This document shows, piece by piece, positions 1 to 8,331 of a stretch of 64,000 bases of DNA. The DNA is taken from the NCBI RefSeq assembly GCF_001654845.1, contig NZ_LXES01000025.1:1-64000 (forward strand), in the 5' to 3' direction. How positions within the stretch are numbered: position 1 is the stretch's first letter; the number at the start of each line of letters is the position of its first letter. The notes beneath the pieces were generated by a model, which saw only the letters and a list, made by a program, of their open reading frames with translations, had not been told where the DNA came from and searched no databases. Both the position numbers and the translations under genes were made by a program. Source of the DNA: Enterobacter soli ATCC BAA-2102 (GTDB lineage: Bacteria; Pseudomonadota; Gammaproteobacteria; Enterobacterales; Enterobacteriaceae).

Positions 1-3
1 GTT

Positions 4-41
4 CCCCCTCACCCCAGCCCTCTCCCCAAAGAGGAGAGGGA
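4..41. repeat. GC-rich REP-like hairpin, copy 1
   Basis: CCCTCACCCC followed by an 8-bp perfect inverted repeat, CCCTCTCC (18-25) pairing with GGAGAGGG (33-40). The same family occurs in gene gaps near 13.6, 19.3, 23.3, 55.8 and 62.8 kb. Its left side may be cut by the window edge. Confidence 0.6.
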
Positions 42-97
42 GAACGTCGCTTTCGCAATTCTTGCTCTTTCACCTCTCGTTTCTTGATACTTACCCT

Positions 98-110
98 GAT
101 AACTATTATC
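98..110. promoter_or_regulatory. Possible MarR operator (GATAA-CTA-TTATC)
   Basis: A perfect 5-bp inverted repeat with a 3-bp centre lies about 32 bp before the MarR-family start codon, where an autorepressor would bind. Short AT-rich palindromes also arise by chance, so this is only a candidate. Confidence 0.25.
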
Positions 111-141
111 TTGCTCCTGTGAGATGAGAGGACTCCCCCCT

Positions 142-609
142 ATGAGTGAAGACGATCTGTTTAGCCGCCGGCCTATGGGCATGAGAATGGCGATGATCGT
201 GCGTCAGTGGCGCGCGGTGATTGACGATGCCATCGTCGATACCGGGTTAACCCAGTCAAGCTGGACGGTGATGATGCAACTTCAGCAGTTGGGGGATAAC
301 GTCTCTGTCAGCGAGCTGGCGGAAGTGCAGGGCATTGAACTGCCGCCGCTGATGCGCACGCTCACCCAGTTGGAAAAGCAGGGCTATCTGCTGCGCACCA
401 CATCGCCTTATGACAAGCGCATCCGGCTGTTAGCGCTGACACCTGAGGGCAAGGCTATCCTGAATACGCTCACTCAGGTGATAGAAACCTTTCAGGCTCG
501 CGTCTCGCAAAATATCGCACCTGAACATATCGAGATTTTCAGCGCCACTTTGAATCAAATCGCCTGCAATTTGCGGACAATCCGCGAAGAAGATAACAAG
601 ACTGAATAA
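142..609 (+). CDS. MarR/SlyA-family transcriptional regulator
   Basis: A 155-residue protein of MarR size. The winged helix-turn-helix lies in the middle: an SVSELAEVQGIE helix, an LMRTLTQLEKQGYL recognition region and a DKRIRLLALTPEGKA wing, the usual MarR pattern. An ATG 18 bases upstream is in frame, but GAGAGGA at 126-132 is well spaced for the start at 142, so that start is preferred. It is followed after 2 bases by an HlyD adaptor and then a DUF2955 membrane protein. By analogy with other MarR-efflux operons it is probably the local repressor, relieved by a small aromatic or lipophilic ligand. The ligand cannot be read from the sequence. Confidence 0.85.
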   Translation: MSEDDLFSRRPMGMRMAMIVRQWRAVIDDAIVDTGLTQSSWTVMMQLQQLGDNVSVSELAEVQGIELPPLMRTLTQLEKQGYLLRTTSPYDKRIRLLALTPEGKAILNTLTQVIETFQARVSQNIAPEHIEIFSATLNQIACNLRTIREEDNKTE

Positions 610-611
610 CC

Positions 612-1676
612 ATGACTCCTGAACAGAAATTTGCCCGCTGGGTAAGGGTGAGTATTGCCTCTTTCCTGCTGATGTTTGTCTATTTTATCCTCGCGGATAT
701 CTGGATCCCGCTGACGCCGGACTCCACCGTAATGCGCGTGGTCACGCCAGTATCGGCACGTGTTTCCGGCTATGTGGCGGCGGTGCATGTGCACAACAAC
801 AGTCAGGTGAAGAAAGGCGATCTGCTGTTTGAGCTTGATGCCACGCCGTTTCGTAACAAGGTTGAAGCGGCGCAAATCGCCCTGGAACAGGCGCGTCTGT
901 CTAACGACCAGCTGGATGCCCAAATCAGTGCCGCGCAGGCCAGCCTGAAAACGGCCGAGCTGACTGCCCGCAACGATAAGGTGACGTTTGAGCGCTATCA
1001 GAAACTCAGTACTTTACAAAACGTCTCCCAGTCCGATCTGGATAAGGTGCGGACCACCTGGCAGAGCAGCGAGCAGTCTGTCAGCTCGTTGAATGCCAAT
1101 ATTCGCAACCTGCGTATTCAGCGCGGTGAGCGGGATGAGCACCGCAACGTCACACTGCAAAAATATCGCAATGCGCTGGATGACGCGGAGCTGAACCTCG
1201 GCTGGACGAAGGTCTACGCCGAAGCGGACGGCACGGTCAGTAACCTCCAGCTCAGCCCGGGATTTTATGCTTCGTCGGGCTCTGCTGCGCTGGCGCTGGT
1301 GAACAACCAAACCGACATCGTGGCGGATTTCCGGGAAAAGAGCCTGCGTCATACCCATCAGGGTACGGACGCTGCCGTGGTGTTTGATGCCTTCCCGGGC
1401 CAGGTTTTCCGCGCCCACGTTGCCAGCAGCGATGCGGGGATCTTAGCGGGGCAGGAAGCGGTGAACGGCGAACTTTCCGAGCCAGAAACCTCGAACCGCT
1501 GGGTACGTGATGCCCAGAGAATGCGTATTCACCTGGCGCTGGATGAGACGCTGCCGAAGCATCTGCCCACCGGGGCGCGTGCCACCGTACAGCTCTATAA
1601 CAGCGAAGGACCGTTCGCGCGCTTCTTCTCCGGGATGCAAATTCGTCTCGTGAGCCTGCTGCACTATGTTTATTAA
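612..1676 (+). CDS. HlyD-family membrane fusion (adaptor) protein
   Basis: A 354-residue periplasmic adaptor. It has one N-terminal membrane anchor (about residues 14-33), a biotinyl-lipoyl-like segment (VSARVSGYVAAVHVHNNSQVKKGDLLFELD), a long alpha-helical hairpin rich in Ala, Gln and Leu (about 85-195), and a second lipoyl half with a beta-barrel (LGWTKVYAEADGTVSN onward). The family links inner-membrane pumps to an outer-membrane channel; the closest described types are EmrA and AaeA. It starts 2 bases after the MarR stop and overlaps the next gene by 11 bases, so the three genes form one operon. No TolC-type gene is present here. Substrate unknown. Confidence 0.85.
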   Translation: MTPEQKFARWVRVSIASFLLMFVYFILADIWIPLTPDSTVMRVVTPVSARVSGYVAAVHVHNNSQVKKGDLLFELDATPFRNKVEAAQIALEQARLSNDQLDAQISAAQASLKTAELTARNDKVTFERYQKLSTLQNVSQSDLDKVRTTWQSSEQSVSSLNANIRNLRIQRGERDEHRNVTLQKYRNALDDAELNLGWTKVYAEADGTVSNLQLSPGFYASSGSAALALVNNQTDIVADFREKSLRHTHQGTDAAVVFDAFPGQVFRAHVASSDAGILAGQEAVNGELSEPETSNRWVRDAQRMRIHLALDETLPKHLPTGARATVQLYNSEGPFARFFSGMQIRLVSLLHYVY

Positions 1677-2748
1677 CGCCATGGCGATTAGCACTCTGGC
1701 GCGGGTCTTTACCCCGCACGACAACATCGTCTACACGGCAAACGACTTTCGCCAGACATTGCGCATCGTCTTTGCCGGGATGATTGCGCTCAGCATCTCA
1801 AGTTTCTACAACACCAGTTACGGCGTGTTTTTTGTCGTTTATCCCATCATGCTGTTGTCGCTGGTGCCGGTATTTAACCGCCACGTGGCGAAGCAGTTTA
1901 TCTTCAGTGCGTCGTTAAACTGCATCGAAATGGTGATTATCATCGGTTATTTGTCGCAATGGCCGCTGATCATGACTTTGGTGGTATTTGCTCTGTACGT
2001 GATGCGTTTTCGCTTTATGAGTAAAGGGCCGCTGTTCCTGTTCGGCTCGATGGGCGTGGTGTGTCAGAGCGTAATGCTCAATTTTATGAGTTACCCCACA
2101 ACCAACTGGCACACGCTGATTTTTTCCAACATCGAAGCCAGCGTGATGGCGGTATGCCTGAGTGCGCTGATGAACTATCTGCTGCCGGACGTTGAACCCC
2201 GCAGGCCGCCACCGTTAATTGAGAAAGACGATGCCCGCGTGCGCCACGAGTCGCTGCTTTCCGGGACCGTGGCGACGCTTATCTTCGTGGTTTTTCAGAT
2301 TAGCGATCTGAGTGACTCTCTGTCGGCCCTGATGGCCGGGATTTTGATCCTGTTCCCGATGCACTATCGCGGTTCGGTCATGAGCTCTATCTGGCGTGTG
2401 GCTGGTGTGGTGCTGGGTTGTCTTTATATCCTGGTGGTGCAGCTCATCCTTTACGATCACAGTAGCCACATGCTGCTGATGATGCCGCTTATCGGCCTGG
2501 GGCTGGCGTTTGGCGCGCGTCTGCATGTGATGGAAAAAGTGGGTGCCGGGGTGGGCTTTGCCAGTATCACCACCATCGGCATTATGTTCGGGCAGAACAT
2601 GCACCCGGACAGCGACCTGGTCTTTAGCGACCTGTATCGCATCACCTCCGTGACCTTTTCGCTGGTCGCCACGCTGACGCTGGTTTTTCTGGTGCATCTG
2701 ATACTTAACTGTTTTGCGCCAACGCGATACGTGATCCGCAATACGTGA
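1666..2748 (+). CDS. DUF2955 (FUSC-like) inner-membrane protein
   Basis: A 360-residue, very hydrophobic protein with two blocks of several membrane segments around a short hydrophilic stretch (RRPPPLIEKDDARVRHES, about 182-199). This repeated arrangement is typical of DUF2955 and FUSC proteins, the AaeB-like partners of HlyD adaptors. Known AaeB proteins are nearly twice as long, so this is the compact form. The start overlaps the end of the adaptor gene, which implies translational coupling. The likely role is export of organic acids or other toxic small molecules together with the adaptor. That role is inferred from family and context. Confidence 0.75.
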   Translation: MFINAMAISTLARVFTPHDNIVYTANDFRQTLRIVFAGMIALSISSFYNTSYGVFFVVYPIMLLSLVPVFNRHVAKQFIFSASLNCIEMVIIIGYLSQWPLIMTLVVFALYVMRFRFMSKGPLFLFGSMGVVCQSVMLNFMSYPTTNWHTLIFSNIEASVMAVCLSALMNYLLPDVEPRRPPPLIEKDDARVRHESLLSGTVATLIFVVFQISDLSDSLSALMAGILILFPMHYRGSVMSSIWRVAGVVLGCLYILVVQLILYDHSSHMLLMMPLIGLGLAFGARLHVMEKVGAGVGFASITTIGIMFGQNMHPDSDLVFSDLYRITSVTFSLVATLTLVFLVHLILNCFAPTRYVIRNT

Positions 2749-2817
2749 CACACATATTTATTTCGTTCTGTGCTATCACTGTCGGCCGGTTAATCTGGCG
2801 GCAAAAGGAACGGATGA

Positions 2818-4491
2818 ATGTGGCAGACACGTGCGCTTGAGCTAAATAATCAGGCTTACTGGAACTGGGAAAAGGCCTGCGAGCTGGTCGACTACGCCGT
2901 CGCACATGATTTCAATACCGTGATTGTCGGGCAGGTTGATCTGTTCGACAAACTGGTTTCCCCCAAAGGTTACACGCCGCACCATTACAACGATCGTCTC
3001 TCAAGCCAGCAGCGCGCCCGCTGCGTGTATCTCAACCGCCTGGGGCTGTTGTGCCAGCAGAAAGGGCTGCGATTTTATCTTCAGGCGAAAGAGTTCAACT
3101 TCCCGACCGATCTGTTGCTGGCGCACCCGCATCTGTTTGAAGCGGGCCAGGGCGTGCGCTTTGACGTGGATTTCTGGTGTGCTTATCTGTCTGAAAAAGT
3201 CTCCCTGATTTGCCAGCGCATTCCCTCGCTGCACGGTCTGCTGGTGGCCATTTCCAATACTGACGGGCTGTTGCCGATTTCGCGCCCGAACTGGGAACTG
3301 TCGGCGCAGGATGATGAAAGCCGCGCGAAACGTGACGATGAACGCAGCTGTTCGCTCTACAGCCGCTGTTTCAATGCGTTATCCCGGGCGATGCAACACG
3401 AGGATAAACATCTGGTACTGCGCGTGTTCCCGGCCGGGAATCACGATCTCGGTAACGTGCTGGAGGCCATCCGCCCGCTGCCCGAAAGCGTGAGCGTGTC
3501 TATCAAACTGACCCCGGAACGCTTCTGGCCGTCATTCCCCAATAACCCGGCGCTGCTGGCAGTGCGCGAACGCGAAGTCTGGGCGGAAATCGATCTGGTG
3601 GGTGAAGAGGTAGGCTGGGGCATTTTTCCGTTCCCGCGCATTGACGAACTCCAGGGCCGGTTGCTTTGGTGTCGCAGTAATCCGGCTATCCGCGGCGCAG
3701 TATGCAAAACCAGCTGGGAAGGGGTCGATAACCACTGGATTATCGGTACCCTCAGCGAGTGCAACCTGGTGGCCTGTAGCCAGATGCTGATGAGCGACGG
3801 TGCTCACCAGACCCAGGCGCAGCTGCTGACGCACTGGCTGGACGAATGCTACGGCTGGCGGCCGGATGAGCAGACTCTCGGCACGTTCCAGTCCTTACTG
3901 GAGCAGGCCGGGCAGGTGCTTTATCAGGCCATTTATGTGCGTGACCACGTTTTTCATCGCCACAGCCAGGTCCCTGAAAGCTACGGCCAGGCGGTGTGGA
4001 GCCTGTTTGGGCAGCTAAACCGCAACCACTGGCTGCCCGGCTCTGAGCGTGATGTCTTCTTTAGTGCCAGCGATGTTGAGGCCTCTGCGGCCTCCCTTTC
4101 ACGTATCGCGAAAGAGAAAGACGACGCGGGGGCGACATCTGCGGCCCTGCGTGAAGAGGCGCTGCGTTTTGCTGAAACTGCCGCGTTCCCGTGGGCGCTT
4201 AAACAGCGCTGGCTGGAAGAGTGGCAAGGGCTGGCGCTTTACTGCCACCTGTTTTTACACGCCCAGAAGGCTTTCTTCACCCTGCGCTTTGCCCGTGAGG
4301 TGGAGAACAGCTGGAGCATGAGAGAGATTTGCCAGATTAATATTCAGGAGCTGTATCGCTGTGCCTCCGAAATGGAAGATTACTGCGCGAAACACGCGGA
4401 GGCTTCCCCGGGGCTGCATGTGCTTTTCGATGCCTCCCGGGTGCGTGCACTGGCCGACAGCCTTGGCGATGAGCTGAAAGGGCTGAAGTAG
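2818..4491 (+). CDS. Conserved protein of unknown function, possible TIM-barrel glycosidase
   Basis: A 557-residue soluble protein with no signal peptide or membrane segment. The start has AAGGAA 7 bases upstream. The N-terminal 300 residues alternate hydrophobic strand and helix stretches (YAVAHDFNTVIVGQ, GLRFYLQAKEFNFP, LLVAISNTDGLL, LVLRVFPAGN, VSVSIKLTPERFW, VWAEIDLVGEEVGWG), which suggests a beta/alpha barrel as in GH67 or GH115 enzymes. The C-terminal third is helical and rich in Trp and Arg. It lies 237 bases before a gene pair ending in a GH105 hydrolase on the same strand, so a role in breaking down an acidic plant polysaccharide is plausible. I recognise no catalytic motif with confidence. 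Confidence 0.6.
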   Translation: MWQTRALELNNQAYWNWEKACELVDYAVAHDFNTVIVGQVDLFDKLVSPKGYTPHHYNDRLSSQQRARCVYLNRLGLLCQQKGLRFYLQAKEFNFPTDLLLAHPHLFEAGQGVRFDVDFWCAYLSEKVSLICQRIPSLHGLLVAISNTDGLLPISRPNWELSAQDDESRAKRDDERSCSLYSRCFNALSRAMQHEDKHLVLRVFPAGNHDLGNVLEAIRPLPESVSVSIKLTPERFWPSFPNNPALLAVREREVWAEIDLVGEEVGWGIFPFPRIDELQGRLLWCRSNPAIRGAVCKTSWEGVDNHWIIGTLSECNLVACSQMLMSDGAHQTQAQLLTHWLDECYGWRPDEQTLGTFQSLLEQAGQVLYQAIYVRDHVFHRHSQVPESYGQAVWSLFGQLNRNHWLPGSERDVFFSASDVEASAASLSRIAKEKDDAGATSAALREEALRFAETAAFPWALKQRWLEEWQGLALYCHLFLHAQKAFFTLRFAREVENSWSMREICQINIQELYRCASEMEDYCAKHAEASPGLHVLFDASRVRALADSLGDELKGLK

Positions 4492-4493
4492 TT

Positions 4494-4551
4494 TGATGCG
4501 CGTCACATAAAAATCCCGACCGGATATTTTTGTGTGACGCTTCTCGCATCA
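4494..4551. promoter_or_regulatory. Long inverted repeat downstream of the 557-residue gene
   Basis: GCGTCACATAAAAAT (4500-4514) pairs with ATTTTTGTGTGACGC (4526-4540) with one G-T mismatch. Flanking TGATGCG (4494-4500) also matches CGCATCA (4545-4551). It starts 3 bases after the stop codon, so it may be a bidirectional terminator-like hairpin. The GTGACGC words also recur in the CRP-like site downstream. Confidence 0.5.
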
Positions 4552-4574
4552 CACCTTTCCCTGCCCGCAAATAG

Positions 4575-4590
4575 CGTGACGCATGTCACG
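4575..4590. promoter_or_regulatory. CRP-like site, CGTGA-N6-TCACG
   Basis: CGTGACGCATGTCACG has the GTGA-N6-TCAC core of CRP boxes. It lies about 140 bp before the 336-residue gene of the GH105 pair, a usual distance for catabolite control. The outer bases differ from the TGTGA/TCACA optimum, so binding may be weak, or the palindrome may belong to another regulator. Confidence 0.45.
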
Positions 4591-4728
4591 CGACATTCCT
4601 GACCTCTTCCCGCTTTGTGAGTGACCAGGCAGATCGCGACAATCTGCGCGAATGGCCTCTCGCGGCATTGATCAAACTCGCTGATGATACCTGCGTAATG
4701 TATTGATTCTGCTTGATATGAGGAAACT

Positions 4729-5739
4729 ATGTCTCAGGGTGAAGGGCGGTTGGAACAGGGTGATGCAATAACGCATTTTCGTGTCAGCATCGCCAAAGAA
4801 GAGCGTTTTGCTGAGTTTTATACGGGAGAAGGGGCTGACGGGCGTTTGCATGATGCCAGCGGGCAGCCAGGCGTATCGTTTTGCCGGCAGGTTTTCTGCC
4901 AGACTCACGCCCGGCGCATTGTGGATCCCTTGCAGGCAATGCCTCTGAATTACATCGCTGAAAGCGACGACAGCGGCATTGTCTCTTTCTCGGGTTTCCG
5001 CGCTCTGCCCTTTCACGTCCAGCGCTGGCTGGCCGTCGATATTGTCGCGCCGCATGATGGTGAATATGCCTTTCGACTTGGTACCTGCGGCGGCGTGCGG
5101 GTGTGGCGTTCGGGCGAACAGCTCGCCTGCTTTACGCCGTTTACCCGCAATCAGATGCAGCACGTGCTCGTGCGGCTGGCACTGTGCGAGGGGGAAAACA
5201 ACCTGCTTATCCATCTCGATGAGCTGTTTGAGCGCGACACCGACTGTTTGCTGCACATGGCCTATCTTGATGAGCCCGCGCTCGGCATCATGCCGGTGGC
5301 GGGAAACCCACTCCCGGCAAACCCCGTATCGCCTGCGCCTGATGGCAGTCGCCTGCTGGCACTGATAGCGCAACGCGAGTACGGCCCCGAGGCCGAGGCG
5401 CTGCTGTATCGCCTGCTAAAACAGGTGAGCGCGCGGGAAGAGGGGTCGGTGTTTTCCCTGCTCACGCTTTTACAACTGTGGAAAAACGCACGGCAGGCGG
5501 ATTTCCCGGAGCTGCTGTGGCGAAGGGTGAAATCGACCATTCTGGGTTATCGCTACTGGCACGATGAGCGCGGTTGCGATGCGATGGATTTCTGGGGTGA
5601 AGATAAAACTCCAGCGTTTCACGCGGCCCAGATGCAGGCCGGGGCGCTTTTCCCTGACGAACGTTTTATTGCCTCTTCACGCTTTGGCCATCAGCAGCAG
5701 CGGCTGGGTGAAATGCGCCTGAAAGGAGTCAACGCATGA
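4729..5739 (+). CDS. Unknown protein, probably a short form of a larger GH88/GH105-associated family
   Basis: A 336-residue cytosolic protein with an upstream GAGGAA. Residues 1-190 look like beta-rich modules (HVQRWLAVDIVAPHDGEYAFRLG, NLLIHLDELFE). Residues 200-300 are helical and end in RYWHDERGCDAMDFWGED and FHAAQMQAGALFPDE. From memory, much larger proteins near GH88/GH105 genes carry a related block with ENH where this one has EDK, and continue for several hundred more residues. Here the reading frame stops 30 residues later, in an ATGA overlap with the GH105 gene. The overlap suggests the short form is the real gene rather than a sequencing break. Function unknown. Confidence 0.55.
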   Translation: MSQGEGRLEQGDAITHFRVSIAKEERFAEFYTGEGADGRLHDASGQPGVSFCRQVFCQTHARRIVDPLQAMPLNYIAESDDSGIVSFSGFRALPFHVQRWLAVDIVAPHDGEYAFRLGTCGGVRVWRSGEQLACFTPFTRNQMQHVLVRLALCEGENNLLIHLDELFERDTDCLLHMAYLDEPALGIMPVAGNPLPANPVSPAPDGSRLLALIAQREYGPEAEALLYRLLKQVSAREEGSVFSLLTLLQLWKNARQADFPELLWRRVKSTILGYRYWHDERGCDAMDFWGEDKTPAFHAAQMQAGALFPDERFIASSRFGHQQQRLGEMRLKGVNA

Positions 5740-6824
5740 ATAAAGAACAGCTGATGAGTACCCTGGAGCGCGTGGTACGTGGTTTTTGTCGCCTGAAAAA
5801 TCTTGATGAAGTGGGCGTGAGTGACGGCTTTGCAATCCATTTTGAAGAGTGGGAGTGGGAGGTCGGCGTGGGGCTGTACGGTTTCTGGCGCTTTGCCGAT
5901 TTCCAGAACGACGCTGTCCTGCAACAGTCGATCCTCGAATGGTATGAAACCCAAATCGGCAAGGGCCTGCCGGAGATGCAGATCAATACCACGGCGCCGA
6001 TGATCGCCCTGGCGCTGGTGGCCGGGCATCATCTGCGCCAGGATCTGCTGGCAACGGTCAATGACTGGGCGGATACCCTGCTGCGCGACTTGCCCAGAAC
6101 CGAAGAGGGCGGTTTTCAGCATGTGGTGAAGGAGCAACCCAACACCGGGCAGCTGTGGGACGACACGTTGTTTATGACCTGCCTGTTCCTGGGTGTGGCA
6201 GGCATTGTGCTCAAAAGACGCGACTTGATCGACGAAGCGGGATACCAGTTTTTGCTGCACACGCGTTATCTCAGCGACCCGGTGACAGGGCTCTGGTATC
6301 ACGGCTGGACGTTTGTGGATAAACACCACTTTGCGGGTGCGTTCTGGGCACGTGGCAACGCGTGGATAACCGTTGCCATCCCGGAATTTATTGCCCTGAT
6401 GGACGAGCATCTTGATGCCAGTGTTCGCCGGTATCTGTCGCAGGTGGTGGCCCGCCAGGTACGCACGTTGTGCGCGTTGCAGGCTGATAACGGCATGTGG
6501 CACACGGTGCTGGACGATCCTCTTTCCCCGCAGGAATCGTCCGCGACTGCGGGGATCGCCTACGGGATACTGCGCGCGGTGCGCATGGGGATCCTCGATG
6601 AGTCTATAAGCGGCTCTGCCCTGCAGGCGTTTGAGGCGGTGATCGCGCGGATCGACGACGGCGGACTGGTGCTTGAGGCCTCACGCGGTACGATGCTCGG
6701 CTGGGATATTCAGTACTATTGCGATATCGCGATGGCGCCGGTGCCTTACGCGCAGGCGCTCACGATGCTGCTGTTGCTGGAGATGGAGCAGGGAGGCTGG
6801 CTGGAAGAGAAAAGTGGGGCGTAA
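5736..6824 (+). CDS. GH105-family unsaturated glucuronyl/galacturonyl hydrolase
   Basis: A 362-residue protein with the alpha6/alpha6-barrel pattern of GH105 enzymes such as YteR and YesR: GVGLYGFWRF, TAPMIALALVAG, LWDDTLFMTCLFLG, YHGWTF, FWARGNAWITVAIPEF and ESSATAGIAYGI. Asp142 and Asp143 in LWDD occupy the place of the catalytic Asp of YteR. The family hydrates the 4,5-unsaturated uronic acid left at the non-reducing end of oligosaccharides by polysaccharide lyases. There is no signal peptide, so it acts on imported disaccharides in the cytoplasm. It is coupled by a 4-base overlap to the preceding gene. No lyase or transporter lies in the window, so the substrate is open. Confidence 0.88.
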   Translation: MNKEQLMSTLERVVRGFCRLKNLDEVGVSDGFAIHFEEWEWEVGVGLYGFWRFADFQNDAVLQQSILEWYETQIGKGLPEMQINTTAPMIALALVAGHHLRQDLLATVNDWADTLLRDLPRTEEGGFQHVVKEQPNTGQLWDDTLFMTCLFLGVAGIVLKRRDLIDEAGYQFLLHTRYLSDPVTGLWYHGWTFVDKHHFAGAFWARGNAWITVAIPEFIALMDEHLDASVRRYLSQVVARQVRTLCALQADNGMWHTVLDDPLSPQESSATAGIAYGILRAVRMGILDESISGSALQAFEAVIARIDDGGLVLEASRGTMLGWDIQYYCDIAMAPVPYAQALTMLLLLEMEQGGWLEEKSGA

Positions 6825-6837
6825 TGCCCCGCTTTTT
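6814..6837 (+). terminator. Rho-independent terminator overlapping the GH105 stop codon
   Basis: GGGGC (6816-6820) and GCCCC (6826-6830), extended by a G-T and a G-C pair, are followed by TTTTT. The stop codon of the hydrolase gene lies in the loop. It separates this operon from the convergent yjiN gene. Confidence 0.65.
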
Positions 6838-8107
6838 ACAGATGCAGCACCGTCGGGATTTGCGAGAGCAAAAACAGAATCAAACCAATGGTCCCGCCCA
6901 CCAGCGTGCCGTTGACGCGGATGAACTGCAAATCCTTACCGATATTCAGCTCAATCTGGCGCGACATATCTTCGGCGTCCCAGCTTTTTACCGTGTCGCT
7001 GATGTGGCGGGTAAGGAACGCGGCAAAATCCGGTGCAACTCGGTGTGCTGCCTGTTCCAGATGCTCATTAAGCGAAGCCTGCAAGCTGGCATCCGCCATC
7101 AGCGTTTCGCCAAACCACTGTCCGGCGTTGGCGATGCGTTGCTTCACGCGCGAGTCTTCGCTTTGCATATCGGTCTTCAGCCACTGGCGAAGGTCGGCCC
7201 ACATCTCCCCCAGATAGCGGTTAAACGCTTCGTCATTTTTCAGGTAATGCTTGATATTCCCGGCTCTGGCGGCCATTTCCGGATCGTTTTTCAGGTTGTC
7301 GATGAGCTTTAGCGTGGCCCTGTCAAACGCCTGGCGGATCTGGTGTGTACGATCGTGGCTGATATCGTCCAGCAGGGTATTCACCGCGTTGGAGATCATC
7401 TCTGCGCTCTGCTCCCCCAGCCACTCGGTTGGCAACACCATCGCTTTGCGCGGGTGTTCCGTCTCAAGCCAGTGAACAACCTGTGTGGCGATAAATTCCC
7501 GCGAGCTTTCCCGCTGAATCAGCGTAATCAGCCGATTGATGATGGCGTCCAGCAGCACCTGATGGCGATTGTTTCTGGTCATGCTCTCAAGGATGACGGC
7601 GCTGGTTTCAGTGAAATCCACCTTATCGATAGCCTTATGCACGGCGCGCTTTAGCAGGCGCTGGATGCGCCCGTCGTCGGTGAGTTCGAGGAACCCGCTC
7701 ATCACCTGAATCAGATGCTGCCCCACGCGGCGGGCGTTGTCGGGCTGGCTGAACCAGCCGCCAATCATTTTTGCCGGTTCATAGCGGCGGATCAGCGCCA
7801 CCAGGGACTGCGTATCAAGAAACTTCTCCTGTACGAACTGGCCGAGATTATCGCCGATCCGGTCTTTATTCCGCGGGATAATCGCCGTATGGCGCGAGAT
7901 AAACGGAACCGGCACACGGCGAAACAGCGCCACCACCGCAAACCAGTCCGCCAGCGCGCCAACCATTGCCGCCTCGGCAATGGCCTTCACACCCCGCACC
8001 CAGAGGGTCTGAGGCAGGAAGAGCGTCGCGATAAATGCTGCGCCAGCAATCAGCAGCAGCAACAGCGCCAGCAGCTTGGCGCGTTTGAGTTCAGTCTGTT
8101 TTTCCAT
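6836..8107 (-). CDS. yjiN: DUF445 membrane protein YjiN
   Basis: 423 residues, matching E. coli YjiN in length. Two hydrophobic segments near the N-terminus ([19 protein letters not shown] and the [22 protein letters not shown] region, the DUF445 signature) are followed by a long helical region. A final membrane segment ([15 protein letters not shown]) lies at the C-terminus. The longer in-frame upstream extension is rich in Pro, His and Tyr and unlike the family, so [11 protein letters not shown] is taken as the start. Function is not established. In E. coli this gene borders the immigration control region; here it borders the PtuA/HNH pair, which is transcribed away from it. Confidence 0.85.
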   Translation of the reverse strand: MEKQTELKRAKLLALLLLLIAGAAFIATLFLPQTLWVRGVKAIAEAAMVGALADWFAVVALFRRVPVPFISRHTAIIPRNKDRIGDNLGQFVQEKFLDTQSLVALIRRYEPAKMIGGWFSQPDNARRVGQHLIQVMSGFLELTDDGRIQRLLKRAVHKAIDKVDFTETSAVILESMTRNNRHQVLLDAIINRLITLIQRESSREFIATQVVHWLETEHPRKAMVLPTEWLGEQSAEMISNAVNTLLDDISHDRTHQIRQAFDRATLKLIDNLKNDPEMAARAGNIKHYLKNDEAFNRYLGEMWADLRQWLKTDMQSEDSRVKQRIANAGQWFGETLMADASLQASLNEHLEQAAHRVAPDFAAFLTRHISDTVKSWDAEDMSRQIELNIGKDLQFIRVNGTLVGGTIGLILFLLSQIPTVLHL

Positions 8108-8331
8108 GGGGTAAGGATAGAGGGAAGCAGGGGGGTTGTGCAAAGGTGGGCGATAACGATGTACAGGATGACGTTTGTAGACGGGGATTAGCAATATAAT
8201 GGAATATAAATCTAACACTTTTTGTTATATGTAATTGATTGTGAATGGGTAGATGTTATAGTGGATTTAACCTAATAATTTGTAACCGTTCTTTCTGTCA
8301 ATCAACCTTTTGTCACTATTCGGACATAGCA
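8108..8331. promoter_or_regulatory. Promoter region of the PtuA-like/HNH pair
   Basis: Gap between divergent yjiN and the ATPase gene. TTGATT (8235-8240) with 16 bases to TATAGT (8257-8262) is a plausible sigma-70 promoter. Its transcript would begin after the ATG at 8245, which supports the start at 8332. The base composition changes to AT-rich from about 8190. I see no retron-type reverse transcriptase gene or structured RNA. Confidence 0.35.

Noticed and set aside
5691..6503. Open frame of 270 codons opposite the GH105 gene
   Set aside because: Antisense shadow; the GH105 motifs on the plus strand are unambiguous.
8245..8331. Upstream ATG extending the ATPase by 29 codons
   Set aside because: Cys-rich unlikely sequence, no ribosome site, and it lies at or before the probable transcription start.
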